Source: Phytophthora sp. 'mugwort'
Lineage: Eukaryota; Oomycota; Peronosporomycetes; Peronosporales; Peronosporaceae
DNA: 64,000 bases
Direction of reading: 5' to 3'
Assembly: GCA_033558025.1 (NCBI GenBank)
Contig: JAUCEF010000005.1
Location: forward strand, 6,262,001-6,326,000
The stretch's first letter is position 1. Each line of letters opens with the position of its first letter. The notes under the pieces were generated by a model that was not told the DNA's origin, ran no database searches, and worked only from the letters and a program-made list of their open reading frames with translations. This document shows positions 31,719-42,509 of this stretch, one piece after another. Position numbers and translations under genes: made by a program.

Positions 31719-33426
31719 CTATTTGTGCATGTTGCCCATGAAGGGCGACTTGACGGAATCACCGAGCCCACGACGCAGCTCGCGCCGCTCGGAAGCATAT
31801 AGCTTCGATACCGGCAAGTGGATCAACTGCTTGTACTGTGGAGGAGGGTCACACAACAGACAGTTTATCAGATCACCGAGTAATTGTTCACGTCGAGATG
31901 GACCCATCACGAGCACAATGAATTCGAGACTTACCGCCAGTGTGCCATATACCATCAGTATGAAGCCCAGCAGCTCCAGCCTGTCAAAGAAACAACAACA
32001 CGTGGCATATCGAGGTTAAAACTGGGAGATATTGTAGATGCCAGACCCACACAGCACGGCACAACACCGACCAGCTGTAGGTTGTCCACTGCTCGCCGGG
32101 CGATGACGAGCCTTGCCATTGCACCACATAGTAGACGAAAAGACTGAGCATCCAAACACCGACCGTGCGCAGCGTCTACAGATCGATTCAGACAGACAGA
32201 AGTGCCAAGTCGTTAAAGAGACAGAAAACGAGACAAGCGGCTTCATTCCGATGAACACCAGCCAACAGCAGCGTACGAACCTCTGTTATGCTGCGCATGA
32301 CGGCCGACAGGTGCTTGGTGACATAGTTACCGGTGACATTGAGCGTGCCTACCGCCACGATATAGGCCAAAATGAGTACCATGAGCGTGGGTGAGTTCTT
32401 CACCTGCACGAACGAGTCGACGAAGTCCTCGTGCCATGTTGTTGCGAACGCTGAACCAGTTGCAGGAGTAAGCGTGAGGATCGGCACCAGTATGACGTAG
32501 AAAACCAGTCCCCATAGCCCTTCGAAACCCACAAGCAGCATCGGGCTCACGTTCAGCGCCAGCATCATGTGCTCCTCGACGACAATCTGCAGCGCACACA
32601 AAATCTGCGCCGCGATGATGAAAAACAGTCCCAGCACCGCGTTAAGCGAGTCGGCATCGTCTGCAGCTGTGGCATTCGGGTGGTGTCCCACCCCGGCATA
32701 TCCCACGAGTGCGACCGCAAACATGACGATCCAGATACTCGCGTAATGATACCCGTACAGGTTCTTTCCCATTAGTCGCACCGAGAAGAAGGCGCTAAAG
32801 ATGATGATTGAGCCTCTCGCCATCTGATACACCGACGATGAAATCCACAACAGCCCGACGTTGGACAGCACAGTCTGCAGCAAATCCAGCATGGACGGCA
32901 GCGCGATCGTCGCCATCGTGCGCAGCGACACTCGTCCCTGTTGGTCTTCTTCTCCTCCCGGCAGTCTCGGAGCCAGCAGCGGCGACTGCTCGTTGGTGTC
33001 TCCGTTGCGGTGTGGCCGGTACTTGCGCTTGAGCTTGTCCACCTTGTTCTCGGCCTCGGCGTGGCCCGCGTACTTGCGTTTGATGGCCACCATCTCGTCC
33101 TCGGACGGCGCGGCAGCCACATACCGTCGTCCACCCTTGCGCATCCGCAGCACGGGGGTCTCGAGGTACTGCCGGTGCTGAAAGCACTTGCGCACGTACA
33201 GGAAGGCCAAACACAACGTCATGGCCACCTTCATCTGCAGCACGCCAAACCAGGGTTTGGCAAAAGGGCAAAGCGTCGTTTCTTCGCCCGTCTGCGGGTC
33301 CACGCACGTGGCCGTACCGTGCGAGCGAATCGCGTACTCAGTCTTCATGACGACAGTGCTAAAGGTGCCGGACACCAGCATGGCGGCGGCCGACAGCACG
33401 CCCTCGCGCTGAAGAGGCTCGCGCAT
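31719..33426 (-). CDS. SLC35F6-like membrane transporter (drug/metabolite transporter superfamily)
   Basis: Four exons (33426-32281, 32175-32072, 31980-31935, 31835-31719) with introns of 105, 91 and 99 nt give 470 residues. The first in-frame ATG that opens directly into a membrane span (MREPLQREGVLSAAAMLVSG) is used. About nine or ten hydrophobic spans are visible, with a long charged cytosolic loop at about residues 110-170 (KRKYAGHAEAENKVDKLKRK). The order and sequence resemble SLC35F6, for example ARGSIIIFSAFFSVRL and SWLELLGFILMVYGTL at the C-terminal spans. Splicing is needed to complete the last two spans, which supports the exon model. SLC35 members move nucleotide sugars; the F6 branch is linked to lysosomal or mitochondrial membranes. 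The substrate is unknown. Confidence 0.82.
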
Positions 33427-34090
33427 TTTGAGCAGGGGGAGGCGGCGGATACAAGGATATGAGCAGCGCTGACACACCGAGGCGGCACGAGCGACCGCTG
33501 TTATTGGCGAAAACGTCGACCAATGAGCAGACCGCCACCTTCAACTTCAGTGACGAGACTCCTGGATTCCGGTGCGAACGCTAGGCGTATACTACTGGTA
33601 CAGCAGTGCGGGCAACGGCTCGTCAATTATAACTAGTAACAGTACCATAGGCACATTTTCCTCGGATGTAATGGACAGGGGGAAGCTGTTGTAGCATTTC
33701 TTTCAGGAAACCATCGAAGTTTTTTTACACGACACTTTCCCCTTAAGACTACGGGTAGTCCTTTGATTTCTCGGTACAACATGTCCTCGGGCTCGTAGCT
33801 CCTTGCAGAAGAATCAAACTCTCGTAGCTCCTTGCAGAAGAATCAAACTTGAGGCAAAGTTTCTGGTTCGGTTTAACGAGTCATGTACTTTTGACCAGCA
33901 TTGCCGAAAGCCTTGTGACGAGGCCACAGCCAGCAAGAGACTCGAGACTCAATCGGAGCCAGTGTGACTCATCGCTGAGGATAATAATCGGGGGTACGTC
34001 AGGCGAGCTCTGATTTTTTACGGTATTGGCTGCAAGTGACTTTCGCGCACGAGCACAGTAGGTCCACTTTCTCATTTGTCGACAGCACTT
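33427..34090. other. Intergenic between divergent genes
   Basis: Holds a 29-bp tandem duplication (listed separately) and promoter sequence. No gene seen. Confidence 0.5.
33792..33849. repeat. 29-bp direct tandem duplication
   Basis: The 29 nt at 33792-33820 (beginning ctcgtagctccttgcagaag) are repeated exactly at 33821-33849. It is intergenic, so it may simply be a recent slippage duplication. Confidence 0.9.
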
Positions 34091-34098
34091 CTCATTCC
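34091..34098 (+). promoter_or_regulatory. Oomycete initiator-type core promoter element
   Basis: CTCATTCC fits the oomycete initiator consensus (YTCAYTYY) and lies 24-31 nt before the PLD-like start codon at 34122. A second, weaker copy (CTCATTTG) lies upstream at about 34073. Transcription probably starts here, leaving a very short leader, which is common in these organisms. Confidence 0.5.
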
Positions 34099-34121
34099 TC
34101 CAAGCAGCAGCTACACAAGTC

Positions 34122-35040
34122 ATGGGCAATTGCCTTGGTGCAGAGACCACGGCCAGCACCACAACTGGTGACTCGTTCGTGGACGTCTTGTTCTTCCCGG
34201 ACTCGGCCATGCCCTGCAAGAACTTCCACTCGGGCGAAGGCTGCACGCGCAAGAACTGCAAGAAGATCCACGACCAGGGCAGTTCACTCTTGACGATGAT
34301 CGAGTTCCTTAAGGGCGCTCGCAAGACCATGGACATCTGCGTATTCACGATCACCTGCGACGAAGTACGGGGGTGTCCTTAGCTGGAGGTTGTCAGCACG
34401 AGGTTGAACTGATGAACTGAGACGCTTTGACTGTATTTCAAGATTGCGGAGGCCGTGTTGGAAGCCCACGCCCGCGGTGTTAAAGTCCGCATCATCACGG
34501 ACGACGGCCAGGCGAAGGGCAAGGGCTCCGACATTCAGAAGTTCATCGACGCTGTACGTGAAGAATCGGCACCATTTGACCACAATTTCTGACCTCTATG
34601 AATGCCATTGCTAACAGGGGATACCCGTGCGCGACGACAACGCACGTACCTTCATGCACCACAAGGTCGGTCGGCTGTATTTTGAGATTGTGGGCGATAT
34701 TCTCGCTGATGCTGTACTGTTGTTGCCGCTAGTTCTGTATCATTGACAGGAAGATTTTGCTAAATGGTCAGTTGTTTTGGCGTTATCGAGCTACCACAGC
34801 TCAATGACGTCGTGCCACTCACAATGTTGCCTTGTGGATGCTGCAGGCTCTTTCAACTGGAGTCGCCAGGCTGTCGTGGGAAACGACGAGAACCTCGTTA
34901 TCCATAAGGACGGACCCATCATCGGTACGTCCGGTGCTATTCGACTCTCGATGCTGGTCCTCGAGACTAACTTTACCTCTCGCGTCGCAGGCCGTTTTGA
35001 TGAATATTTTGCTGACCTGTGGAAGAAGTACGACCGCTAG
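34122..35040 (+). CDS. PLD6/Zucchini-like phospholipase D family protein
   Basis: Six exons (34122-34364, 34443-34553, 34618-34665, 34733-34766, 34847-34924, 34991-35040) join in phase to 187 residues. It has a single PLD catalytic motif HHKFCIIDRKILLNGSFNWS (H-x-K...G-S) at about residues 133-152, as in mitochondrial cardiolipin hydrolase/Zucchini, which work as dimers. Upstream is a Cys/His cluster (CKNFHSGEGCTRKNCKKIH), matching the zinc-binding insertion of that family, and VLFFPDSA at the family's usual start. Unlike animal PLD6 there is no N-terminal membrane span. Instead it begins MGNCLGAE, a good N-myristoylation plus palmitoylation signal. Family members cut cardiolipin or RNA; which applies here is unknown. 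Confidence 0.88.
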
Positions 35041-35222
35041 GAGCTCTTACACCTATGTAGCAAGCTCCCGATCCAACCTCAATGTTTGCACGGCGTCCTC
35101 GAAGCCAGCCAATGTATAAAGAGCAACACAAAACCCCTCGCCAAGCACCATTTTGTATCGTTTAATGCATGCATGTGCCATGCAAGGAAGCATCCTGCAG
35201 CATCAGTTCTACGAGTCCCAGC

Positions 35223-35915
35223 TCATCGTCGTTGTTGTGCCGACGACTCCATCACCGCCTTAAGGAAGGCCAGGTTCTTCTCATTCTCGATCCGTGCCAA
35301 TTCGAGCCTCTCTTGCCTGTCCGCTTCTCGCTGCTCTCGTCTATCTCTTCTCTCCTCCTCCCTGGCCTGACGTCGGTCCTCCATCTTGGTGGTCAGTGCC
35401 TCCTTCTGGAACTCGAGCTCCTCTCGCCGCAACTGCAGCTCCTGCTGCTTGCACTCCAACGTCTTGGTCATCACATCTCGGATGGACGTCAGCACGTGCT
35501 CCAGGTTGTCCTGGCAACCGACGCTCAGAGCTGCAGTAGCTCGCAAGCGCTTGCCCAAAACGGGGCGACGCTCCGCCATCGTCGCCGTGGCCGTCTCCGT
35601 CTCCGTCTCCATCTCCTCCCCCTCGTCGTCATCGCTGCGGTTCTGAGTCTGAATCAGTTGTTGATGCTCCGCCATCGCTGCCTCCAGCTCCTGGCGCGAC
35701 ACAGTCGGCGGGGGAGGAGGGTCACTCCGCAGCCCGAGACGTACCTGCGCCGGCATATCCGGGCATCTCAGCGCATGGCGCAGCAGGTTCGCGGGCCGCG
35801 CGTTACACACCAGTGCGCGGCAGTGCACGCACGCCACGTCCGGGCTGCGCTTCTCCGTACCCGCTGGTACCGTCGTCACGAACTCCTTCCATATCGGTAG
35901 CTGTGGTCGGCCCAT
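35223..35915 (-). CDS. BED-type zinc finger protein with coiled coil
   Basis: Single exon, 230 residues. The N-terminus (MGRPQLPIWKEFVTTVPAG) and CVHC...NLLRHALRC fit a BED zinc finger, a DNA-binding fold common in hAT transposases and in genes derived from them. A short acidic and Thr/Glu repeat (EEMETETETATAT) follows, then a long charged coiled coil (RRQAREEERRDRREQREADR). No transposase catalytic domain is present and the frame is intact, so it looks like a host gene rather than a broken element. It could be a domesticated DNA-binding protein; this is inference. Confidence 0.7.
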   Translation of the reverse strand: MGRPQLPIWKEFVTTVPAGTEKRSPDVACVHCRALVCNARPANLLRHALRCPDMPAQVRLGLRSDPPPPPTVSRQELEAAMAEHQQLIQTQNRSDDDEGEEMETETETATATMAERRPVLGKRLRATAALSVGCQDNLEHVLTSIRDVMTKTLECKQQELQLRREELEFQKEALTTKMEDRRQAREEERRDRREQREADRQERLELARIENEKNLAFLKAVMESSAQQRR

Positions 35916-36889
35916 TACCGATAGGCTACGTCAACGATGTTTTTGCAGAACAAATTACTTCAGGACATACTGAAAACATAAGTAGTACATTGTCCATAAT
36001 ATACTATTTACAAATTTTCTTTATATTCAAAGTGCACTGGAAAAAAAATGAATCTAATTCCTTTTTAAATGCTACATTTACCTACAAACACAGTTTGTGT
36101 GAGAATACACTGTATAATACTCCTTTATAATGAATACCCTGATGAATATTTAAATATTTGATTTTGTGAGCCCTCTCAAATCCGGATCGACTGTCTTCTA
36201 GGTTGACAGGAAGGATCGTTATCGGCACCGAATCAAACATGAGAACCGACCACAAAACTACTACATGGCACTTATCGGAGGATTACTTGGCTTTAATAAC
36301 TGAAGCTTCTAAGAATATAATTGGGAGGGCCATTTAATTCGGGTTTTCTAATAACAACTATAGCTCACTCTCGAACTATCGTGGAGCCAGAAAGATCAAC
36401 CTCCAAACACGGTAGCCAGACTATTTATCTTCACAAGTTTTTTTGCGGCGGCGGCTCAGCACTGCATTCCTCCGAGACTACGCTTTATACGAAAACATCG
36501 AAACACTATGCGTTTGAGCCGCCGCAAAGTGTGAATGTGCACATGAGAGCTGGGTCTTTGGCAAGTCTAAAAAAAAGGGTAAATCGATACGCGCCAACAT
36601 CAAAACGCTTTTCTCCCTCTAATGAACCTAGTGCATGGTCCTGGTTGCGATTCAGTTGGCGAATGCTCGTTGGGACATTTCATGGATATGCCTGGGGTTA
36701 AAATCTGTTTAGTGCCGGGATTTAAGCAGTGCACGTAAGCGCGTTACAGCAGCTGTCAAACGCATTGATCACGGTGAATATGGATCGTCGCCCTGCAATG
36801 GTATACAGAGCTATAACACAAGCTAAGAAAATGATGACCGACATGGCGTGGAAACTACGGCAACCTTCCGGCCTTTTTGGACACATTTA
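35916..36889. other. AT-rich spacer, possibly degraded transposon sequence
   Basis: The 35,930-36,330 part is AT-rich. A plus frame of 126 codons at 36321-36701 has no domain I recognise. The segment may be the worn 5' part of the MULE that follows. Confidence 0.35.
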
Positions 36890-37320
36890 GCGCCTGAATC
36901 CCGTTTCCAGAGTTTACTGTCAATCCACAGACAGGGACGCTTTTCCCGTGCTTTTCTGTCGGTGGGTTCTCTGTGGCAGCTCCGGATAGTTGGTTTCCAT
37001 TTCTAGATTGTGGTGTCACGCATATTAATGCCCATTATAGCGGTATAGGTGTGCTGCTTGTAGGCAAGGACGGAAACTTGACAAACATTCCGTTTCTGAT
37101 TGGTTTTATTCACAAAGAGATAGCAGACAACTTTTTGAGTGGTTCTTTGCAAACTGTGTGGCTGTAGTATTAAGCTCGGCGACCGTGCCGTTTTCAGATA
37201 GTGGAAAGCAACGCGATGCTCAGACTTGTCTAGGCAAGCGACACATTAAATTACATTTGAAATTCTGCGCATTACACACGTTTTTCAACGTCTGCGATCC
37301 TTTCCGCTCGTAGACCCAAA
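36890..37320 (+). pseudogene. MULE transposase, catalytic part, broken by frameshifts
   Basis: Three plus-strand frames must be joined to follow the protein: HRQGRFSRAFLSVGSLWQLR, then HINAHYSGIGVLLVGKDGN with FLIGFIHKEIADNF, then WFFANCVAVV...FSDSGKQRDAQTCLG and KFCALHTFFNVCDPF. The order (YxG...LLVGKDGN, HKExxDN, SDxGKQRDAQ, KFCxxHxxFNV) is that of oomycete Mutator-like transposases. A stop lies between the first two frames and a shift after IADNF. The C-terminal SWIM part appears at 39290 on the same strand, after a Tc1/mariner copy. Confidence 0.62.
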
Positions 37321-37511
37321 CATCGACGGTATTCGAACTTTGCTTTTTCGCTTGCAGGCTTCCACAACACTACACCTTTGCCAATCCAAGCTCGCGGTAG
37401 TGTAAAGCAAAGCTGCAAGTCCCATAATTAGATTTTCATTTTTTTGAAAATTGAAAAAATCAAAAATGATTGCAAACCAACGTGGATTTGTTTTACTCCA
37501 GAGCTAGCTGA

Positions 37512-38717
37512 CTACGTGCCGTACTCCATGGGCTCACCACGAATTGCCGCTGCAACAGATAGAGCACAGTGGCGAGCCATCTTGCTCACTAAGCGCACGT
37601 CCATGCAGGGCATGCAGTGCTCAGCCGCTTTCTCGAGCAGCTGCATCCTGCGCTCTGTCTTCTCGCCGTGCGGCAAGTTGATCATCTGGTGGTGGCTCAG
37701 GGCGAGGTACGACTTGATGCGAGCCTTCAATACACCGAAGCAACCTGTGCGGAGAACAAACAAAGACGTAGATTTAGGTTAGTGAGCATCCACAGCGCAT
37801 AAACTCACGGGAGAACGTACCCTCGATCGGGTTACACATTGGCGAGCACGGTGACAGCCGTAACAGCTCCAGGTCCGCTCTGTCCTTGACCAGGTCTTCC
37901 GTCTGGGAATGCCCCGGCGCGTTATCCAAGACGACAACAACAGTCTTTCCCGCTAAGTCGCGTTGATAGACTTCGTGACGCTTCACTGCTTCGTAAACCT
38001 CGTCTACGAACTCGGCGTTGACTTCCGTCTTGATGCTGCCACGGCGCTTGGCGTACGGCACCAAGCCAACGTCGGGGGAGACGGTGCATTGCAGCTGAAG
38101 GTTGGCGCCCTTAGAGGGCGGAAGTTTTACCACCGCGCGCTCGCCTAGAAGAGCACGACCTTGGGCGCGCTTACAGTAGAGGTTGTAATTGGTTTCGTCA
38201 TAATAAACAATGAAAGATCCATCACGCTCGTGCTTCAACAGTGCTTCACCAAAAACCCTCCTCTTCTCGATGTTGGTCTCGTTGGTTACAGGTTTCGGGC
38301 TCGATACGAACCTACACAACAGACAAGTAATAACAGTTAGTATCTTGTCCGTAATAGCCTCATGCAGGAACCATTACCTGCTTCACAGTATAAATTTTAT
38401 CACACAGCTTTTCCTAATCAGAGACAGGCTAATGCGGACGCCGAAGTCATAGATTAGCATATCCTGCATTCGTGCCAGCGTGTACTGGCAATTGTCCTCG
38501 AGGTACTTAACGAGAGCTTCCTCCATCTCCAGTGTGCATTTCGTGCGCGCCGCACGTGCACCGCCTCTCTGTTTCAAATCAGCAGCGCCGCGCTCCACGA
38601 TGTTGCGTGCTGCGGTCGGCGGTATGCCGTTGCAGTCAGCACCCAGTCCCGACCCGCCTTGTGCGCGTTAAGCACCCGCGTGCGAGCTGCGAGTCCATGC
38701 TTGGGCTCGGTTGGCAT
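37512..38717 (-). pseudogene. Tc1/mariner-type transposase pseudogene
   Basis: From ATG 38715-38717 the protein begins MPTEPKHGLAARTRV then NAHKAGRDWVLTA, shifts frame near 38645 to DCNGIPPTAARNIVERG and an HTH region, shifts again near 38420 to KLCDKIYTVKQ, and once more near 38280. The catalytic part is readable: YYDETNYNLYCKRAQG, VVVLDNAPGHSQTEDL and LSPCSPMCNPIEG, giving the D, D and E of the DDE_3 fold. Two introns are still visible: one ending at the acceptor before VRIEP, and 37745-37820 (76 nt), which joins NPIEG to CFGVLKARIKSYLAL. Three frameshifts make it inactive. Introns in a DNA transposon gene are notable. Confidence 0.72.
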
Positions 38718-39289
38718 GCTGCCAGCGGAGAAAATCTGCTACTGACCAACGGTTAGCGCTACACCACATGTTGCATGCTCGAAAGTTTAATCTCAGAATA
38801 AATTTGCCGAAATCTGAATGTTACTTTGGTTACTTCAGTCGAGTTTGCCTTACACACCGCGAGCTTGGATTGGCAAAGGTGTAGTTGAATACGACACGGT
38901 TTGAAGGAAATATGTGAAATGTTTCTTGCTCAACGAAGCGTCAATCGGCGGCACAACAAAAATACAGACACCTGCCGAATTTTAGGCAGATACACCCAAC
39001 AAGATGGACCAAGTTTGGGAACTGTCTTCTAACACCAGAATAATTTGCCTGTGTGAACCAGCGACGGAAAACACGTGATGCATATGACGATGCCTGCACA
39101 CTTTTGCTAGAATAACTACAAGTGCAATGGAGAGCCAGAATAACGCGTTGGAATTCGAGACAGTTAAGCATGTGGAGGCATTGTACGGTTCTGTAACCTA
39201 GTTGTCGAAGCAAAGCAGTTGTCGAGAAGAAAAGAATGGCGACGAAATATTGGAGAACCATTCGGTGACGCCTCGATCTAAACGCATAT

Positions 39290-40080
39290 TTGATAAGCAA
39301 GTGTGAGGCGCGACAGTATGCACTGTCCGGAAAAGCGAGGCAAAGTTTCGATGAAGCAGATCCATACAACAGTTTAGATGAAGCTTGCATCTATCTTAAG
39401 CCAAGAAAAAGCCCGATAACGTTTACAGTGTACTTGATAACAGGATTATGCATGCGTTGTGCTGACCGGCTACATCTTCAGTTTCCTTGCCGCCACACTG
39501 CTGCAGCAGTGTACAGCGAAAGTGGGTCTCGTACTTCAACGTCGGCGTCCTACATGTTTCCTTACGTCGTATAGGTCACAGGCATTTCGACATGTATCGA
39601 TTAGTTGCCATTCATCCCAGCACTTGTGCCCGACCCAAGGATTCTGCCCCCTCGTCTATACAATCAAGCTGGGGGTACTCCGCGTCGCGTACACGAGCTG
39701 TTACATCGAGAGAAAAACGAATTCCATCCCGTAGAGAGTCGAAGGTTCTGCTCGACCAGCAGGATAATCAAAACCAACTCGCCTACGCGCTGATCACCTT
39801 GCTGTCGCTGCTAATATTATGAGCATTTCAAGGTCGAAATCCGTGCTGCAACGAGGAAAAAGAGGGCCAAATATACTTGTAGTCGCTGTGGTAAGTCCCA
39901 CGGTCACAGTGCAGCAAGATTCCCAAATCGTGCAAAGGGAAATGCTGAGACTGATGTCCAACCTGGCAATTATATCGTCGGCATTTGTTTGTTCGATTTA
40001 CTCGAGCGTATGGATAATGTCTGCAACATCGAAGTTGAACATCTGGCGATCACAGCAAATACAACTATTGAATAATCGTG
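39290..40080 (+). pseudogene. MULE transposase C-terminus (SWIM finger and zinc knuckle), decayed
   Basis: Frame 39290-39574 reads ALSGKARQSFDEADPYNSLD then CMRCADRLHLQFPCRHTAAA, a C-x2-C...C-x-H SWIM-type zinc finger typical of MULE transposases. About 300 nt further (39860 on), another frame reads KYTCSRCGKSHGHSAARF, a zinc knuckle with its last Cys replaced, followed by PGNYIVGICLFDLLERM. These are on the same strand as the catalytic fragment at 36890-37320 and at a plausible distance once the intervening Tc1/mariner copy is removed. Confidence 0.5.
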
Positions 40081-40443
40081 CGAGGGGGAGTCCAAATTCT
40101 GTGGATTTTCCCTACAAGATCGTATGCAATACTAAGTCGAATTAGAGGAAGCTAACCGCATCTTTTCAATAGCATTGATGCCTTTTCTTAGTTCATAATC
40201 AGGAGAAGCGGATTCCTTGTCTGGAATCTACCCTCTTTCCTGGTTTGTAGGCACTGGGCTTTATTACCACACCACTCACCCTTACATGCAGATCCCATTC
40301 ACGTCCGACTCTTACTCGCCTACCTCGACGTCCTCCTTCTCAGCTTTATCTCCCGAATCGATAGTACCGAACCGCTGCACGTCATCGCCCTAACTCAATA
40401 TTGGTCAAGGCATCGACCTTGTGCCACTAACAGTTAGTTCCCT

Positions 40444-42110
40444 AATGCTGCTACCTCGGGGTCTCATCCTCATCACCGTCGCAAAGCACAATAACATATT
40501 TGCATGCAGCATTAGATTCAGCATCGTATTCAGCATAATCTGCAAACCAGCATGCTACCCAATGGACATAATCTGATATAGCAGAGCGGATACTTACCAT
40601 TTTCGAACTTCTTGAAGGACTCCACCAACTCAAGGTCGACGAAAGAAGCTGCGCTTGGACTCGGCACGCGTTGGCCTTCGTCGTCTTCCGATCCAGCACA
40701 CTCTTGAACATGGGAGATGTTGCAATCAGTTCCTCCGACGAAGCCCGTAGCTGACACGGGGGTGCTCTTGCAACAAACAGGACTGGGTGCTTGAATCAGC
40801 GAACGCTTAGTTGAACGGCGTTCGGGTCGCTTCCGGACGTCTGTCGGCGTGGCAATCGTGGAGGCGTGGGCGGAGATCCAGACGTGGTGTCCGTGCGCTG
40901 ATCTGAAACCGCGACAGCAGGGTTAGTACGAGCTCCAGCAGCCTCAATGTCGGCCGCGTAGTTCTGGCGAACGACCGCGGCTGCGACTGCAAATTGCGCA
41001 TCGCCAAGACCTGTAACCGCAGGGGTCGCGCAGAAACAGCAGTTGAAATGGGCGCATGGAAGAACCCCCTCAGGACTGCATACAATAGATAATATTATTA
41101 GATCCGTACAGCAAGCGCATCTCTATATTGACGTACTGTTTGCGTAGTACTCCAGCACACCCTCTTCGCCTAAAGATGTCGACTGTGGTGTAGTGGACGC
41201 CAGATCAAGAGGCTCACGCATCGCACTTAAGTAAGCAACCACGATACTGCTCGCTGAGTACGAATTCAGCTAACAATCCGGCTACTCGACAGGATGAACT
41301 CGACCGGCCGTTGCGTTTAGGTGGTTACATTGAGATCTTTGCGAAGGTCGGTTGAGAGCCGACCACATTTCGTTTCATTTGATATTTGTATAGGAACATA
41401 GTTTTAACAATAGGAGGAGCCCCTTAGGGACTCCCGGGAGATAAAATAATAACAGAGTAACTCTTTTCAAGCCCAAGACAAGTAACACATCCGGTAAGTC
41501 CCTGCACGGGCTGGATTATGGTTACCGTTGACACCCGAGAGGCATAGCTTGTAGGGTGTTGACTGGTAGCGCCAAGAGAGCTAGGTCGGTCCGAGGAAGG
41601 GCGTGTCTCGCCAAGCGCGAAGGCACAAGTCCTGCCGGACTCGGCGGGCCGGTACTCCGTACATTCCGGGTACCGTAACACTTCTAGCCGAGAAGCCTTT
41701 GCTCTTGTGACCCGTCAAAGCGCTAATCCGCTCTTAGCGGAGGACACGGGATATCTAAAGGCCAGAGGCAGTCAGCTCAGCTGACCTCTGTGAATTGACT
41801 GGCTTGGAGCACTTGGTCTCGGCGGAAGCGAGACATCACTGTCCCCGAAGGGCCGAACCGCTAGGGGCAACCCAGCGCAGGCAAACAAGGGCCGACTAGC
41901 TCGGCTATTGTTGTGTTTCTTGCCTAGTATCCACATCTGACGATTTTGTGTGTACTGCAATACCACACCACGCCCTCTTTGCCGCTCGTGTCTCCATTGC
42001 GCCGGATGTAGAAGTATCTGTCGTCTAAGCCTCGTCTCGGCGGCGGTTTGCGAGTCTAGCCTTGCCCGCGCCGCTCCCACCAAACCGACTTGAAGGGGAG
42101 GTCACGCGCT
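40444..42110 (-). mobile_element. LTR retroelement remnant (LTR plus coding-like parts)
   Basis: On the minus strand an LTR-like stretch begins TGTTACGGTACCC at 41691 and runs left toward about 41160. Further left (41085-40451) are coding-like frames in at least two phases (DIEAAGARTNPAVAVSDQRT; SEDDEGQRVPSPSAASFVDL) with a possible gtaagt donor near 40610. To the right (42083-41772) another frame reads YFYIRRNGDTSGKEGVVWYC and ends at a stop. No reverse transcriptase, protease or integrase is visible, and the LTR ends are not certain. The 12-nt TGTGACCCGTCA at 41706-41717 also occurs at the end of the LTR at 17067-17078. Confidence 0.35.
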
Positions 42111-42509
42111 GTAACCTCGCTGTCCCGCAGCATTCTTGCCATGCAGCTTCACCGTCCCAGCTTCCGGCTTGTGCTGTCCGCGCGCAAATTCTCGAATAAG
42201 GGAGTCTTTTGGAAAGCGGCAGCTGCTAGCCACTCATTCGGTGAAAACCCCTGAAAGCGATGCCAAGCAGCATGGACCACACCAACCTGCCAAAATGAAA
42301 TCGAAATCATTGACAAACGAAGCGTTTAGCGGGACCGGTGCTCCCACAATATACCGGTACAAAATGTATTGAAAAGTTTCAAAGTGTGCAAATTCACGGA
42401 CACTTTGCTGCTCTACTGCTTCGGTTTAGTTGGGGAACTGACAAAATTTAGAATTGAAGGTTGCATGAATCGTTGTTTGTTCTTCATTGACGAGGCTGTT
42501 TTGAGTTTC
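42111..42509. other. Intergenic, no gene seen
   Basis: Spacer between two transposon relics; short frames only. Confidence 0.4.

Noticed and set aside
33792..33849. CRISPR-like repeats
   Set aside because: Two adjacent 29-bp copies without spacers, in a eukaryotic genome; simple tandem duplication.
39487..40145. Plus-strand frames of about 110 codons taken as possible genes
   Set aside because: They overlap in all phases and the only recognisable motifs (SWIM finger, zinc knuckle) belong to the decayed MULE.
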